A stretch of 64,000 bases of DNA from a bacterium. Lineage in GTDB: Bacteria; Pseudomonadota; Alphaproteobacteria; SP197. Below the pieces are notes generated by a model, which was not told where the DNA came from, searched no databases, and saw nothing but the letters and a program-made list of their open reading frames with translations. Location: positions 1 through 64,000 of the forward strand of contig JAPPGE010000005.1 of assembly GCA_028821455.1 (NCBI GenBank). The letters run 5' to 3'. Of the stretch, positions 1-10,552 are shown in pieces; within the stretch, counting starts at the first letter, position 1; each line of letters opens with the position of its first letter. A program made the position numbers and the translations under genes.

Positions 1-1
1 G

Positions 2-3000
2 TCTGAATCCTCAAAACCAAAACGTCACCAACTCTTCAAAAGCGATTCCCCTGGACTGCAGGCAGGGAACGCAAGCGATCCCGGGCTCGATGCCGGGCTT
101 GTCTTCACCGTCCTGCGAAACCAGCTCGCTGAACTTCGCACACTCTTAGGAAGCGATCCCGCCCTCCTGACCGCCCTCCACTGGCTCGTTACATCGAAGG
201 AGAACCCGCAGGGCTTCGACGCAATCTTCCGGTCAGTGAGAGACGCACCCCGGCCCGCCACGCCAGAGGCACACCAGGCGATCCGGCATGTCCTTGACGG
301 CCGGGCCTGCACCCGCCAGGCGAAGCAAGTGATCCTGGACGCCGAGCGGACCGGGTGGTCCCTTGCCTACGCCCTTTCCTGGATTTCCGTGGCAGGAGAG
401 AACTCCGTCATGCCGCCATGGGTGCGTCACCAGTTTCCCGAGACCGGCGTTCTCGTCCGAAGGCTTCGGGACACGTCCTGCACCGATCCCTCCTGCGAGT
501 GGTGCCGGACCTGGGCAGACCCGATCAGTCTTCTTGGGAAGTGGTTCGGATTCGGAGAGTTCAGACCGAAGCCGACCGGCGAAGATGGCCGCTCCTTGCA
601 GGAAACCATCGTTGCTGTCGCGCTCGCAAAATCTCCAGTTCTCGGAATCCTTCCGACCGGCACCGGCAAGTCCTTGTGCTATCAGCTTCCGGCACTCGCG
701 ACCTACCACCGGACCGGCGCACTCACCGTCGTCATCTCGCCGCTTGTCGCGCTCATGGCCGACCAGGTCGCAAGCCTGAGTCGCCAAGGCGTTTCGTCCT
801 GCGTCACGATCAACGGCCTTCTGTCTCTTCCCGAGCGTCACGAAGCGCTTGACCGGGTCCGGCTCGGTGATGCGTCAATGCTACTCATCTCGCCGGAGCA
901 ACTGAGAAACTCCTCGGTCCGATCGGTTCTGGAACAGCGGGAAGTAGGCTACTGGGTTATCGACGAAGCGCATTGCGTCTCCAAGTGGGGCCACGATTTC
1001 AGACCCGACTACCGATACATCGCACGCTTCATCCTGGAGTATTCGGGTGACAGCGAGCCTGCTCCCCTGATGTGTCTGACCGCGACAGCAAAACCCGGAG
1101 TCATCGACGACATCTGCGAGCATTTTCAGGAGAGGCTGGGCGTCGAACTCAACCGGATTGACGGAGGTGTGCACAGGGACAATCTCTCCTTCGAGATCGT
1201 CAAGACCGACAAGACCAGCAAGCTGGGAGACATCATCTCGGTTCTTGAGAACGCACTGCCCCCGGAAGGCACCTCAGGCGCGATTGTGTACTGTGCGACG
1301 AGAAGCGCGACCGAACGGGTGGCGGACTTCCTCAAGGAGAAGGGCTACGCCGCCAGCCATTACCATGCGGGCTTGAAACCGGAATCCAAGCTGGAGACGC
1401 AGCAGCAATTCGCAAACGGTACGCTCCGCGTCATTGCCGCCACGAACGCCTTCGGCATGGGGATCGACAAGTCCGACATCCGTCTCGTCGTCCACGCCGA
1501 TATCCCGAGTTCCCTCGAGAACTACGTCCAGGAAGCAGGGCGCGCCGGACGTGACGGCGAGCCCGCCCGCTGCGTGCTGCTCTACAACAATGACGATATC
1601 GAAAAGCAGTTCACGCTCTCGGCCCGTTCGCGCCTCGACAAGCAGGAGATCGCCGCCATCCTGAAGTCCTTGCGACGCCTCGGCCGGCGATCGAAGCGGG
1701 AAGGCGAGGTCGTTGCGACACCCGGCGAGATCGTCAAGGAAGATGTTGACGGCGATTTCGGACGGGACCGATGCACCGAGGACACGCGGGTTAAGATCGC
1801 CGTCTCGTGGCTCGAAGAGGCGGCTCTTCTGAAGCGCGACGAGAATTTCGTCCGCGTGTTCCCGTCGTCGCTGAAGATCCGGACGATGGAGGAGGCACAC
1901 CAGCGGATCGAGGCTTCCAATGCGGTCCCAGGATACCAGGCGAAGCTTCTCCGGCTCGTCCGCAGTCTGCTCGACTCCTCGCCCGACCGCGGCATCTCGA
2001 CCGATGAACTGTGTGGTGAGGCCGGCTTTACGCCAGCGCGCCTGCGAAGGGCGCTCAACTTTCTTGAAGGACTGGGGATCGCATCGAACGACACTGCGAT
2101 CACCGTCTTTGTTCATCTCGGCGTGGAGGATTCATCCGGCAAGCGCCTCGCCGAGGTCGCCGGTCTCGAGGGCAAACTACTCGACCAGTTCCGGGAGTTC
2201 GCGCCCGACCTTGAGCCCAACGAAGTATGGACCCTTAACCTCAGGCTTGCCTCGCAGCAGCTGCACGACGCCGGTCACGCGAAGATTCGGCCCGATATCG
2301 TCGAGAAACTCGTACGCGGAATCGCACGGGATGGCCGGCAGGACGCGGAGGGTGTCGGCAGTTTCCAGGTGCGCAAGATCGATCGCCAGCATCTCTCTCT
2401 TCGCCTGCAGCGCTCCTGGGACAAGCTCACACTGACGTCCCGGCTCCGCCGCCGTGCCGCCGACGTGCTGCTCGTCTCCCTCGCCGATACCGCGCCCGCC
2501 AGGGCCCGCGGCAAAGACGTGCAGGTCTCGACAACACTGGGTGCCCTGATCTCGGCGCTCGGAAGCGACCTCGAACTCTCACAGGAGATCAACGACCCGT
2601 CGAGCCTACTCGACCACGCCCTGCTCTGGCTCCACGAGCAGGGCGTGGTCACGTTGGGCAGGGGGCTCACGATCTTCCGCCCTGCCATTACCGTCCACCT
2701 CAATTCGGGCAACCGGAAGTTCACCGAGACCGATTTCCAGCCGCTTCACCTCCACTATGACGAGCAAACTCTTCAGACCCACATCATTGCGGCTTACGCC
2801 GAGCGCGGCCTTTACGCCATGTCCGACGCACTGCTTCTGATGGAGGATTACTTCACACACGATCGGCAGGCATTCGTCGAAAAGTGGTTACCCCGCAGCG
2901 CGGCGGCGCTCCGTCGCCAGGCCACCCCGGAATCCTGGCGTGCGATTGTCGATTCCCTTGGAAACCCCCGGCAGGCCCAAATCGTCGCCGACAATCGAGA

Positions 3001-4810
3001 GCAGACGAGCGTTCTCGTGCTCGCTGGCCCGGGCTCCGGCAAGACGCGTGTCCTGGTGCACCGTATCGCATATCTGATCCGGGTCCGCCGGCAGGATCCG
3101 CAGGGCATCCTCGCCCTCGTCTACAATCGCCACGCAGCGACCGAGATACGGCATCGGCTCTTCGATCTTCTCGGCGACGATGCCCGTGGCGTGACGGTCT
3201 CCACCTGTCACGGCCTGGCGATGCGCCTGGTCGGGGCCAGCTTCGCTGGGCAGTCCGGCGACATCTCGCAAGGAGAGTTCGACAGGATACTTCGGCAAGC
3301 GGTTTCGCTGCTGCGCGGTGACGGCCTTTCGCGCGACGAGGCCGAGGCGCAGCGCGATACGATGATCGAGGGTTATCGTTGGATTCTGGTTGACGAGTAT
3401 CAGGACATCGGACCAGACGAGTACGAACTGATCGCCGCTATCGCCGGGCGATCGGCCGAGGACGAGGACAGCCGGCTCAGCCTCTTTGCCGTCGGCGATG
3501 ACGACCAGAACATCTATGCCTTCAAGGGCGCGTCAGTCGCATTCATCAGGCGTTTCGAGGAAGACTACGCGGCGCGTCCGGTCCACCTCATCGAGAACTA
3601 CCGTTCGACCGCCAACATCGTCGACGCCGCAAACATGCTCATCGCGCGGGCCACGGATCGCATGAAGGCCGGTCATGACATCGTCGTGAACCAGACTCGG
3701 CGGAAGGATCGTCCCGGGGGTGACCTCGAAGGACTCGACCCCCTTGGCCACGGTCGGGTGCAAATTCTGCGCGCGCCCGCCAATGACGAAGCCGTCCAGG
3801 CGGTCCTGGCGGTGAACGAACTTCAGCGCCTGTCCCAGCAGATTCCCGACTGGCGCTGGGAGAACGCGGCGATAATCGCCCGCAACTGGCGCCAGCTGGG
3901 ACCGGTCCGGAGCTTCTGCGAAGCGCATGACATCCCCGTCCAGACCGCATCCGAAGATCCGCCCAACGTGTGGCGCCTGCGTGAGACCCAGAGCCTTGTA
4001 GACTGGCTCAGGGGACACTCGAATTCTGTGGTCCGCGCCGCCGACCTGCCAAGATGGATCGATCGACAACCCTCTGGTCCATGGTGGTCCGTGCTGCGAG
4101 AGGGTCTCGTTGACCTGTTCCATGAGCTCGGTGACCGCGAGATCGACTGCAGGGATGTCATCGAGTGGCTCGCCGAGTGGAGCCGCGGTGTCCGGAAGCG
4201 CCAGACAGGTCTGTTGCTCCTGTCGGCACACCGGGCGAAAGGCCTCGAGTTCGACGATGTGGTCATTCTGGACGGCGGCTGGGACCGGCCTTCGAACGGC
4301 GAAGACAGCGACGCCGAACGACGGCTCTACTACGTCGCGATGACGCGCGCCCGGCGCAATCTGGCGGTTGTTTCGATGGGAAAGCGTCATCCCTTCATCG
4401 GCCACCTGGACGGATCGGCAGTGGTCCATCGCGCCCCGCATGTGAGCGGCGGCGATGTGGCAAAATGCAGGAAAACCTACAGGACACTCGACCTGTCGGA
4501 GGTCGACCTCGACTTCGCGGGACGGTTGGCCGACGGTCATCCGGCACTTCGGGCTCTCGACACACTTGCTGCAGGCGATCCGATAAGCCTGAGACGAGAC
4601 GGTGACCGGCTGCTGATCGTCGACCGGCATGACATTGTCGTTGGTCGCCTCGCCTGGAGGTTCGAACCACCAAGAGACGCCACTTTTGTCGAAGGCACCG
4701 TCTCTGCGATCATGGCGCGCTATCGCTCGGACTCCGCGAAAGACTTTCTGTCACGACTCCGCCGGGACCGGTGGAGCGTCGTCCTTCCTGAACTTGTCTA
4801 CACAACCTGA
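2..4810 (+). CDS. RecQ-UvrD dual helicase fusion protein, 5' end outside window
   Basis: Two ATP-dependent DNA helicase engines lie in one polypeptide of at least 1,602 residues. The first is a RecQ-type SF2 helicase: Walker A PTGTGKS at nt 653-673, DEAH box at 962-973, and the RecQ motif QEAGRAGRDG at 1529-1558. The second is a UvrD/Rep-type SF1 helicase: Walker A AGPGSGKT at 3023-3046, DEYQD at 3392-3406, QNIYAFKGA near 3510, and RLYYVAMTRAR at 4322-4354. The region between (about 1.6-2.9 kb) may hold RecQ-C/winged-helix parts, and a cysteine cluster (CTDPSCEWC) lies just before the RecQ core. The GTG at 236 is not the real start: the frame is open and protein-like back to base 2, so the 5' end is outside. 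The role is probably recombination or repair; a defence role is possible but unproven. Confidence 0.9.
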   Translation, partial: SESSKPKRHQLFKSDSPGLQAGNASDPGLDAGLVFTVLRNQLAELRTLLGSDPALLTALHWLVTSKENPQGFDAIFRSVRDAPRPATPEAHQAIRHVLDGRACTRQAKQVILDAERTGWSLAYALSWISVAGENSVMPPWVRHQFPETGVLVRRLRDTSCTDPSCEWCRTWADPISLLGKWFGFGEFRPKPTGEDGRSLQETIVAVALAKSPVLGILPTGTGKSLCYQLPALATYHRTGALTVVISPLVALMADQVASLSRQGVSSCVTINGLLSLPERHEALDRVRLGDASMLLISPEQLRNSSVRSVLEQREVGYWVIDEAHCVSKWGHDFRPDYRYIARFILEYSGDSEPAPLMCLTATAKPGVIDDICEHFQERLGVELNRIDGGVHRDNLSFEIVKTDKTSKLGDIISVLENALPPEGTSGAIVYCATRSATERVADFLKEKGYAASHYHAGLKPESKLETQQQFANGTLRVIAATNAFGMGIDKSDIRLVVHADIPSSLENYVQEAGRAGRDGEPARCVLLYNNDDIEKQFTLSARSRLDKQEIAAILKSLRRLGRRSKREGEVVATPGEIVKEDVDGDFGRDRCTEDTRVKIAVSWLEEAALLKRDENFVRVFPSSLKIRTMEEAHQRIEASNAVPGYQAKLLRLVRSLLDSSPDRGISTDELCGEAGFTPARLRRALNFLEGLGIASNDTAITVFVHLGVEDSSGKRLAEVAGLEGKLLDQFREFAPDLEPNEVWTLNLRLASQQLHDAGHAKIRPDIVEKLVRGIARDGRQDAEGVGSFQVRKIDRQHLSLRLQRSWDKLTLTSRLRRRAADVLLVSLADTAPARARGKDVQVSTTLGALISALGSDLELSQEINDPSSLLDHALLWLHEQGVVTLGRGLTIFRPAITVHLNSGNRKFTETDFQPLHLHYDEQTLQTHIIAAYAERGLYAMSDALLLMEDYFTHDRQAFVEKWLPRSAAALRRQATPESWRAIVDSLGNPRQAQIVADNREQTSVLVLAGPGSGKTRVLVHRIAYLIRVRRQDPQGILALVYNRHAATEIRHRLFDLLGDDARGVTVSTCHGLAMRLVGASFAGQSGDISQGEFDRILRQAVSLLRGDGLSRDEAEAQRDTMIEGYRWILVDEYQDIGPDEYELIAAIAGRSAEDEDSRLSLFAVGDDDQNIYAFKGASVAFIRRFEEDYAARPVHLIENYRSTANIVDAANMLIARATDRMKAGHDIVVNQTRRKDRPGGDLEGLDPLGHGRVQILRAPANDEAVQAVLAVNELQRLSQQIPDWRWENAAIIARNWRQLGPVRSFCEAHDIPVQTASEDPPNVWRLRETQSLVDWLRGHSNSVVRAADLPRWIDRQPSGPWWSVLREGLVDLFHELGDREIDCRDVIEWLAEWSRGVRKRQTGLLLLSAHRAKGLEFDDVVILDGGWDRPSNGEDSDAERRLYYVAMTRARRNLAVVSMGKRHPFIGHLDGSAVVHRAPHVSGGDVAKCRKTYRTLDLSEVDLDFAGRLADGHPALRALDTLAAGDPISLRRDGDRLLIVDRHDIVVGRLAWRFEPPRDATFVEGTVSAIMARYRSDSAKDFLSRLRRDRWSVVLPELVYTT

Positions 4811-4986
4811 TGCGCCATTCAGCCGGGGGGTGATGTCACCGGATCCCGTGATGCCGTCCCATTGGAGAGGTCGATCGCCGCAAAGCCGTCGGGCAGGGAC
4901 TCGCGGTGCTGGGTGATGGTCTGGTTCAGCGCGTTGCGTCCATGACGTCCGTCAGGCAGGCTGAAGCCGTGTGCGGCAGGGCCGGT

Positions 4987-6144
4987 TCAGGCGAGGAAGC
5001 GTTGCAGCCTGTCTGCGGCGGCGTCGAGAATGTCGTCCTTCTTGCAGAAGCAGAAGCGGATGAGGGTGTCGATGCTGCCCTTGCGCATGAAGGCGCTGAC
5101 CGGAACGGCGGTGACACCGGCCTTTTCGGTGATGAGACGGCAGAAGGCCTCGTCACCACCGGCGATGCCGAATGGCGTGATGTCGGCGTTGATGAAATAG
5201 GTCCCCTGGCAGGACAGGACCGGGAATCCGGCCTTCGCAAGGCCGCCAGCCAGGCGGTCGCGCTTGCTCTGGAGGGCGGCCGCGAGATCGGTGTAATAGG
5301 CCGTCTCCTTGCCCAGCCCGTAGGCCACGGCCTTCTGCAGGTTGGGAGCCGTGGTGAAGGTGACGAACTGATGAGCCTTCATGACGGCGGCCATGAGCTC
5401 GGCCGGCCCCTCGATCCACCCCACTTTCCATCCCGTCAGCGAAAAAATCTTGCCGGCAGACGAGATCCGCAGAGTTCTCTCGCGCATGCCGTCAAGTGAC
5501 GCGATCGGCCGGTGCTCGAGACCGTCGAAGAGAAGATGTTCATAGACCTCGTCACACAGGCAGATGACATCGTGCTCGATGCACAGCCGCCGGATGAGGT
5601 CCAGTTCGGCCATGGTCAGTACGCGGGCGGCGGGATTCATCGGCGAGTTGAGAAGGATCATGCGTGTTCGCGGCGTGAACGCCGCCTCGAGGGCCACGGG
5701 ATCGAGTTCCCACCCCGGTGGCTCGAGGGTGACATACCGGGGGATCGCGCCGGCGCGCTCGATCATGGGCGGATAGGAATCGTAGAGAGGTTCAAGCAGC
5801 ACCACCTCGTCGCCCGGATTGAGCAGGGCAAGGAAGCAGTCGGCCAGGGCCTCCGTCGCCCCCGATGTGACGACGATCTCGCTCTGCCAGTCATAGTCGA
5901 GACCGTAGAAGCGCCGCGCATGGGCGGCGATTGCCTGGCGGAGTTCGGCGAGACCGGTCATGGGCGGGTACTGGTTGGGGCCTTCAACGAGAGCATCGGC
6001 TGCAACCTGGCGAATGTCCCGGGGGCCGTCCTCGTCGGGAAACCCCTGGCCAAGGTTGATGGATCCATGTTCCATCGCCAGGCGCGACATGACCTCGAAC
6101 ACCGTGGTCCCGAGGTTTGCCATGATGGTGTTGGCTGGTCTCAT
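4987..6144 (-). CDS. PLP-dependent aminotransferase, class I/II
   Basis: A fold-type I aminotransferase of 385 residues, resembling methionine or kynurenine aminotransferases that handle hydrophobic and sulfur amino acids. Visible landmarks are the DEVY aspartate (D198) that pairs with the PLP ring nitrogen, the Schiff-base lysine in SSAGKIFSLTGWKVG (K232), and SPMNP (N170) in place of the commoner NPHNPTG. The ATG at 6144 is preceded by GGAGG five bases upstream. A small inverted repeat, GGTCC-AAAT-GGACC at 6157-6170, lies just above the RBS. The gene stands alone, divergent from glnB. The substrate cannot be told from sequence. Confidence 0.9.
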   Translation of the reverse strand: MRPANTIMANLGTTVFEVMSRLAMEHGSINLGQGFPDEDGPRDIRQVAADALVEGPNQYPPMTGLAELRQAIAAHARRFYGLDYDWQSEIVVTSGATEALADCFLALLNPGDEVVLLEPLYDSYPPMIERAGAIPRYVTLEPPGWELDPVALEAAFTPRTRMILLNSPMNPAARVLTMAELDLIRRLCIEHDVICLCDEVYEHLLFDGLEHRPIASLDGMRERTLRISSAGKIFSLTGWKVGWIEGPAELMAAVMKAHQFVTFTTAPNLQKAVAYGLGKETAYYTDLAAALQSKRDRLAGGLAKAGFPVLSCQGTYFINADITPFGIAGGDEAFCRLITEKAGVTAVPVSAFMRKGSIDTLIRFCFCKKDDILDAAADRLQRFLA

Positions 6145-6191
6145 GTCGCCTCCGCCGGTCCAAATGGACCATTTCCCCGATTTCCCTGTGA

Positions 6192-6686
<495 letters not shown>

Positions 6687-6730
6687 AACCACGCCCGACT
6701 CTCCAACAGACACCCGGGAAGGACCCTGAC

Positions 6731-8143
6731 ATGTCAGATGCTGAAAGTGTTCTCAAGCGTATCAAGGATGACGACATCCCCTATGTCGACCTCCGGTTCA
6801 CCGACCCAAGGGGCAAGTGGCAGCACCTTACGCTGTCCAGACGCATGGTCGACGAGGACATGTTCACCGACGGTGTCATGTTCGACGGCTCCTCCATCGC
6901 CGGCTGGAAGGCCATCAACGAATCAGACATGACCCTCATTCCGGATCCGGGCACCATGGTTCTGGATCCATTCGAATCGCAGCCCACACTCATCCTGAAC
7001 TGTGACATTCACGAACCGTCGACAGGACAGGACTACGAGCGCGACCCGCGCTCGCTGGCCAGGCGCGCGGAAGCCTATCTGCAGTACACCGGCATCGGCG
7101 ACACGGCCTTCTTCGGTCCCGAACTCGAGTTCTTCGTCTTCGACAGCGTGCGCTTTTCCACCGAATCCCACTCCATGGGCTACGAAATCGATTCGGAAGA
7201 AGGGCCGTACAACGACAACACCGAGTACGAAGGCACGGGCAATCTCGCCCACCGGCCACGCCAGAAGGGCGGCTACTTCCCCGTTCCGCCGGTCGATTCG
7301 CTGAGCGACATGCGTTCCGAGATGTTGTCGACCATGGCCGAAATGGGCCTTCCCATCGACAAGCATCACCACGAAGTGGCACCGGCACAGCACGAACTCG
7401 GCATGACATTCGATTCGTTGCTGACCTGCGCCGACAGCGTGCAGGCCTACAAGTACGTCGTCCACCGGGTCGCCCACAGCTACGGCAAGACGGCGACCTT
7501 CATGCCCAAGCCGGTGATGTACGACAACGGCTCCGGCATGCATGTGCACCAGTCAATCTGGATGGACGGAGAACCTCTCTTCGCCGGAAACCGGTATGCG
7601 GACCTCTCCGACATGGCGCTCTACTACATCGGTGGCATCATCCGTCATGCCAAGGCGCTCAACGCGTTCACCAATGCCTCGACCAACAGCTACAAGAGGC
7701 TGGTCCCGGGTTACGAGGCGCCGGTGCTGCTCGCCTACAGTTCGCGGAACCGTTCCGCGTCCTGCCGCATTCCCTATGCCACATCACCGAAGGCCAAGCG
7801 TGTCGAGATCCGTTTCCCCGATCCGACCGCCAATCCCTATTTTGCCTTCTCGGCCATGCTGATGGCCGGCCTCGACGGCATCGAGAACCGTATCCATCCA
7901 GGCGACGCGATGGACAAGAATCTCTACGATCTGCCGCCCGAGGAACTCAAGGACGTGCCGACGGTGGCGGGCAGCCTGCGCGAGGCGTTGAATGCCCTCG
8001 AGGAGGACAACGACTTCCTCAAGAAGGGTGAAGTCTTCAACGACGACCTCATCAACGGCTATCTCGAGCTCAAGTGGGAAGAGGTGATGGCCTTCGAAAC
8101 CACCACCCATCCCATCGAGTTCGACATGTATTACAGTATCTAG
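6731..8143 (+). CDS. glnA: Glutamine synthetase type I
   Basis: Type I glutamine synthetase, 470 residues, making glutamine from glutamate, ammonia and ATP as a dodecamer. The N-terminal latch and beta-grasp ([13 protein letters not shown]), the ATP-binding [16 protein letters not shown] segment, and the adenylylation-site tyrosine in [10 protein letters not shown] (Tyr399) are all present. The enzyme is therefore likely to be controlled by GlnE, with PII encoded directly upstream. The start has an AGGA-type RBS (gggaagga) ten bases upstream. Confidence 0.97.
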   Translation: MSDAESVLKRIKDDDIPYVDLRFTDPRGKWQHLTLSRRMVDEDMFTDGVMFDGSSIAGWKAINESDMTLIPDPGTMVLDPFESQPTLILNCDIHEPSTGQDYERDPRSLARRAEAYLQYTGIGDTAFFGPELEFFVFDSVRFSTESHSMGYEIDSEEGPYNDNTEYEGTGNLAHRPRQKGGYFPVPPVDSLSDMRSEMLSTMAEMGLPIDKHHHEVAPAQHELGMTFDSLLTCADSVQAYKYVVHRVAHSYGKTATFMPKPVMYDNGSGMHVHQSIWMDGEPLFAGNRYADLSDMALYYIGGIIRHAKALNAFTNASTNSYKRLVPGYEAPVLLAYSSRNRSASCRIPYATSPKAKRVEIRFPDPTANPYFAFSAMLMAGLDGIENRIHPGDAMDKNLYDLPPEELKDVPTVAGSLREALNALEEDNDFLKKGEVFNDDLINGYLELKWEEVMAFETTTHPIEFDMYYSI

Positions 8144-8199
8144 GAAGTGAGCCTTCCCGGCCACCCACACCAGGCGTGCCCGGGAGACCGGGTTCCAGG

Positions 8200-8706
8200 A
8201 TGGCCGGCCGCACACTTTCCCTCATTCCAGTCATCGCCCTTCTGGCGGTGGTCGCAGGGAGTGTGGCCGAGGCCGGGTGCAACGACCTTCCGGAAGAAAA
8301 CGTCGACTGGCGCAGCTGCAATCTCTCGGGCATCGATTTCCCCGGAGCCGTCCTCGTCGGCGGCAACCTGCGCGGCGCGGCGCTCAGCAACGCGAACCTC
8401 CGGAATGCCGACTTCTCGCGCATCGACGGCTACCGCGTACGCTTCGTCGAGTCGGATCTTTCCGGCGCCACGTTCGACGGCGCCAGGCTGACCGGCGCAC
8501 GCTTCGACCGGGCGAACCTCTCGGGTGCCTCCATGCGGCACGTCGAGGTCCGGGACACCAAGTTCCTGTTCGCCGACCTGACCGGTGTCGACTTTACCGG
8601 AGCCGTTCTCAGGGATGTCGATTTCACCGGCGCTACCCTGTCCGGAGCCACGTGGACGGACGGGGCGAAGGTGTGCGCCGAGGGATCCCGGGGAATGTGC
8701 AGGTAG
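8200..8706 (+). CDS. Exported pentapeptide-repeat protein
   Basis: A 168-residue protein with a cleavable signal peptide (MAGRTLSLIPVIALLAVVAG followed by an AEA-type site) and about a dozen A(D/N)LxX pentapeptide repeats from residue ~45 onward, for example LRGAALSNANLRNADF and LTGVDFTGAVLRDVDF. Such repeats fold as a right-handed quadrilateral beta-helix. Cysteine pairs flank the repeats, at residues ~27/40 and near the C terminus (VCAEGSRGMC), suggesting periplasmic disulfides. The ATG at 8200 gives the signal peptide; the longer frame from 8074 overlaps glnA and is not needed. No function can be assigned. Confidence 0.8.
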   Translation: MAGRTLSLIPVIALLAVVAGSVAEAGCNDLPEENVDWRSCNLSGIDFPGAVLVGGNLRGAALSNANLRNADFSRIDGYRVRFVESDLSGATFDGARLTGARFDRANLSGASMRHVEVRDTKFLFADLTGVDFTGAVLRDVDFTGATLSGATWTDGAKVCAEGSRGMCR

Positions 8707-8720
8707 TTGGAGCCTGACGG

Positions 8721-10010
8721 TCAGGCCTTTTCCAGGGCCTCGTCGAGATCTCGGATCAGATCGCTGACCGTCTCGATTCCGATGGAGAGACGGATCGTAT
8801 CGTCGGCGGCTCCGGCGGTGGCGCGCTGTTCGGATGTGAGCTGGCGGTGTGTCGTGCTCGCCGGATGAATGACGAGGCTCCGCGTGTCACCGATGTTGGC
8901 AAGATGGCTGAAGAGACCGGATGCCTCGACCATGCGGGTACAGGCATCGAAACCATCCCTCAATCCGAAGGTGAAGACGCTGCCGAAACCGTTCTTCAGG
9001 TACTTGCGCGCCAGACCGTGCCACGGGCTCGACTCCAGCCCGGCATAGGAGACCCAGGCCACCTTGGGGTGGGTCTCGAGGTGGCGGGCGACCTCAAGCG
9101 CGTTGTCACAGTGTCGCTGCATGCGCAGGGGCAGGGTTTCGCATCCGGTGATGAGATGGAAGGCGTTGGCCGGTGACAGCGACGGACCGAAATCCCTCAA
9201 GGCCACGGCACGTGCCTTCATGGTGAATCCGAAGTCGCCGAAGGTCTCGGCAAAGGTGAGACCGTGATAGGCCTCTTCGGGTTCCGTCATGCCGGGGAAC
9301 TTGCCGCTGGCGAACCAGTCGAACGCACCCGACTCGACGACAACGCCTCCCATCGACGTGCCATGGCCGCCGATGAACTTGGTCGCCGAATGGATGACGA
9401 TATCAGCACCCCAGTGAAAGGGCTGGATGAGACACGGTGTCGCCATGGTGTTGTCGACGACAAGGGGAATCCGGTGGCGGCGCGCAATCGCGACCAGGGG
9501 TTCGAGATCGACGACGATGCCTCCGGGATTGGCCAGCACCTCGACGAAGATGGCGCGGGTCTCGTCACGAATGGCCGCTTCCACGACATCCGGATCGTTG
9601 GGGTCGACGAGGTCGGCCTGCCAGCCGAGGCGGGCAAAGGACTTGGTGAACTGCGTCACGGAACCGCCGTAGAGATAGCGCGACGCAACGATGTGGGAAC
9701 CGGGCTCAAGCAGGGTGAAGAAGGCCAGAAACTGCGCCGCATGGCCCGAGGCGCACGCGACGGCGGCGCGGCCGTCCTCGAGATTGGCGATCTTTTCCTC
9801 GAGGACCGCCACCGTCGGATTGGTCAGCCTCGAATAGAAATAGCCGAACGTCTGGAGATTGAAGAGCGAGGCGGCGTGGTCGATGTCGTCGAACACGTAA
9901 CTGGTCGTCTGGTAGACCGGCGTCTGCCTTGCTCCGGTTGCCGGGTCGGGGCGCGCCCCGGCGTGAACGGCACGGGTCTCCATGCCGTAGCGGCGATCGC
10001 CGTCATTCAT
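8721..10010 (-). CDS. metY: O-acetylhomoserine (thiol)-lyase
   Basis: A Cys/Met-metabolism PLP enzyme of 429 residues, probably O-acetylhomoserine sulfhydrylase, which makes homocysteine from O-acetylhomoserine and sulfide. The PLP lysine is in SATKFIGGHG (K211), DNTMATP supplies the ring-nitrogen aspartate, and the N-terminal ETRAVHAG and YSRLTNPT motifs are family typical. The ATG at 10010 has the RBS gaagggat and replaces a longer frame to 10148 that would run into the upstream gene. It lies 44 bases downstream of the CoA-binding protein gene, so it is probably the last gene of a three-gene operon. No SAM riboswitch fits in that gap. Confidence 0.9.
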   Translation of the reverse strand: MNDGDRRYGMETRAVHAGARPDPATGARQTPVYQTTSYVFDDIDHAASLFNLQTFGYFYSRLTNPTVAVLEEKIANLEDGRAAVACASGHAAQFLAFFTLLEPGSHIVASRYLYGGSVTQFTKSFARLGWQADLVDPNDPDVVEAAIRDETRAIFVEVLANPGGIVVDLEPLVAIARRHRIPLVVDNTMATPCLIQPFHWGADIVIHSATKFIGGHGTSMGGVVVESGAFDWFASGKFPGMTEPEEAYHGLTFAETFGDFGFTMKARAVALRDFGPSLSPANAFHLITGCETLPLRMQRHCDNALEVARHLETHPKVAWVSYAGLESSPWHGLARKYLKNGFGSVFTFGLRDGFDACTRMVEASGLFSHLANIGDTRSLVIHPASTTHRQLTSEQRATAGAADDTIRLSIGIETVSDLIRDLDEALEKA

Positions 10011-10054
10011 GCCTGATCCCTTCCGTGCAGTGGCAACACGGGAAACGGCGGTTG

Positions 10055-10552
10055 TCACAATCTCAGGACCTTTGCCGTGATGATCCCGGAGTTGATGCCG
10101 CTCCACGAGAGTTCCCCGGTGAGCCGTCCGTACTCGATCTTGGGGCACCGGTCCATGACGACCTCGAGACCGGCGGCCTCCGCCCTTCGCGCTGCGGCAT
10201 CGTTGCGCACCCCGAGCTGCATCCAGACAACCTGGAAATGCTTGTCACTGCGCAACCTGATGATCTCGTCGACAATGCCACCGGCCGCCTGGGAGTTGCG
10301 GAAGATGTCGACCATGGGAACGGGCGCCTGGAGTTCGTCCAGGGACCCGAGCACGGTTTCTCCCAGCACGGTCTCTCCCGCGGCCGCCGGATTGACCGGG
10401 ATGATGCGATACCCCTTGCCCTGGAGGTACTTCATTGCGAAATAGCTCGGTCGCACCCAGTTCGCGCTGGCGCCAACCATGGCGATGGTGCGACAGCGGC
10501 GCAGGATCGAGCGCAACGCCTCGTCGCTGTAGTGGTCGTGACCGGCCGTCAC
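10055..10552 (-). CDS. CoA-binding (YccU-like) Rossmann protein
   Basis: A protein of about 165 residues that is a single CoA-binding/succinyl-CoA-synthetase-alpha-type Rossmann domain: IAMVGASANWVRPSYFAMKYL near the N terminus, IIPVNPAAAGETVLG, then DIFRNSQAAG and WMQLGVRND. These small YccU-family proteins are widespread and uncharacterised. The GTG at 10552 overlaps the stop of the enoyl-CoA hydratase gene as GTGA with AGGG just upstream, implying coupled translation; a GTG at 10564 is the alternative. It is often found beside metY, as here, which hints at a role around sulfur amino acid or CoA metabolism (inference). Confidence 0.85.
   Translation of the reverse strand: MTAGHDHYSDEALRSILRRCRTIAMVGASANWVRPSYFAMKYLQGKGYRIIPVNPAAAGETVLGETVLGSLDELQAPVPMVDIFRNSQAAGGIVDEIIRLRSDKHFQVVWMQLGVRNDAAARRAEAAGLEVVMDRCPKIEYGRLTGELSWSGINSGIITAKVLRL

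Noticed and set aside
236-238. GTG at 236 as the start of the RecQ-UvrD gene
   Set aside because: The same frame is open with protein-like codons back to base 2, so the start is outside the window.
10011-10054. SAM-type riboswitch before metY
   Set aside because: The 44-base gap within the operon is too short and shows no matching structure.
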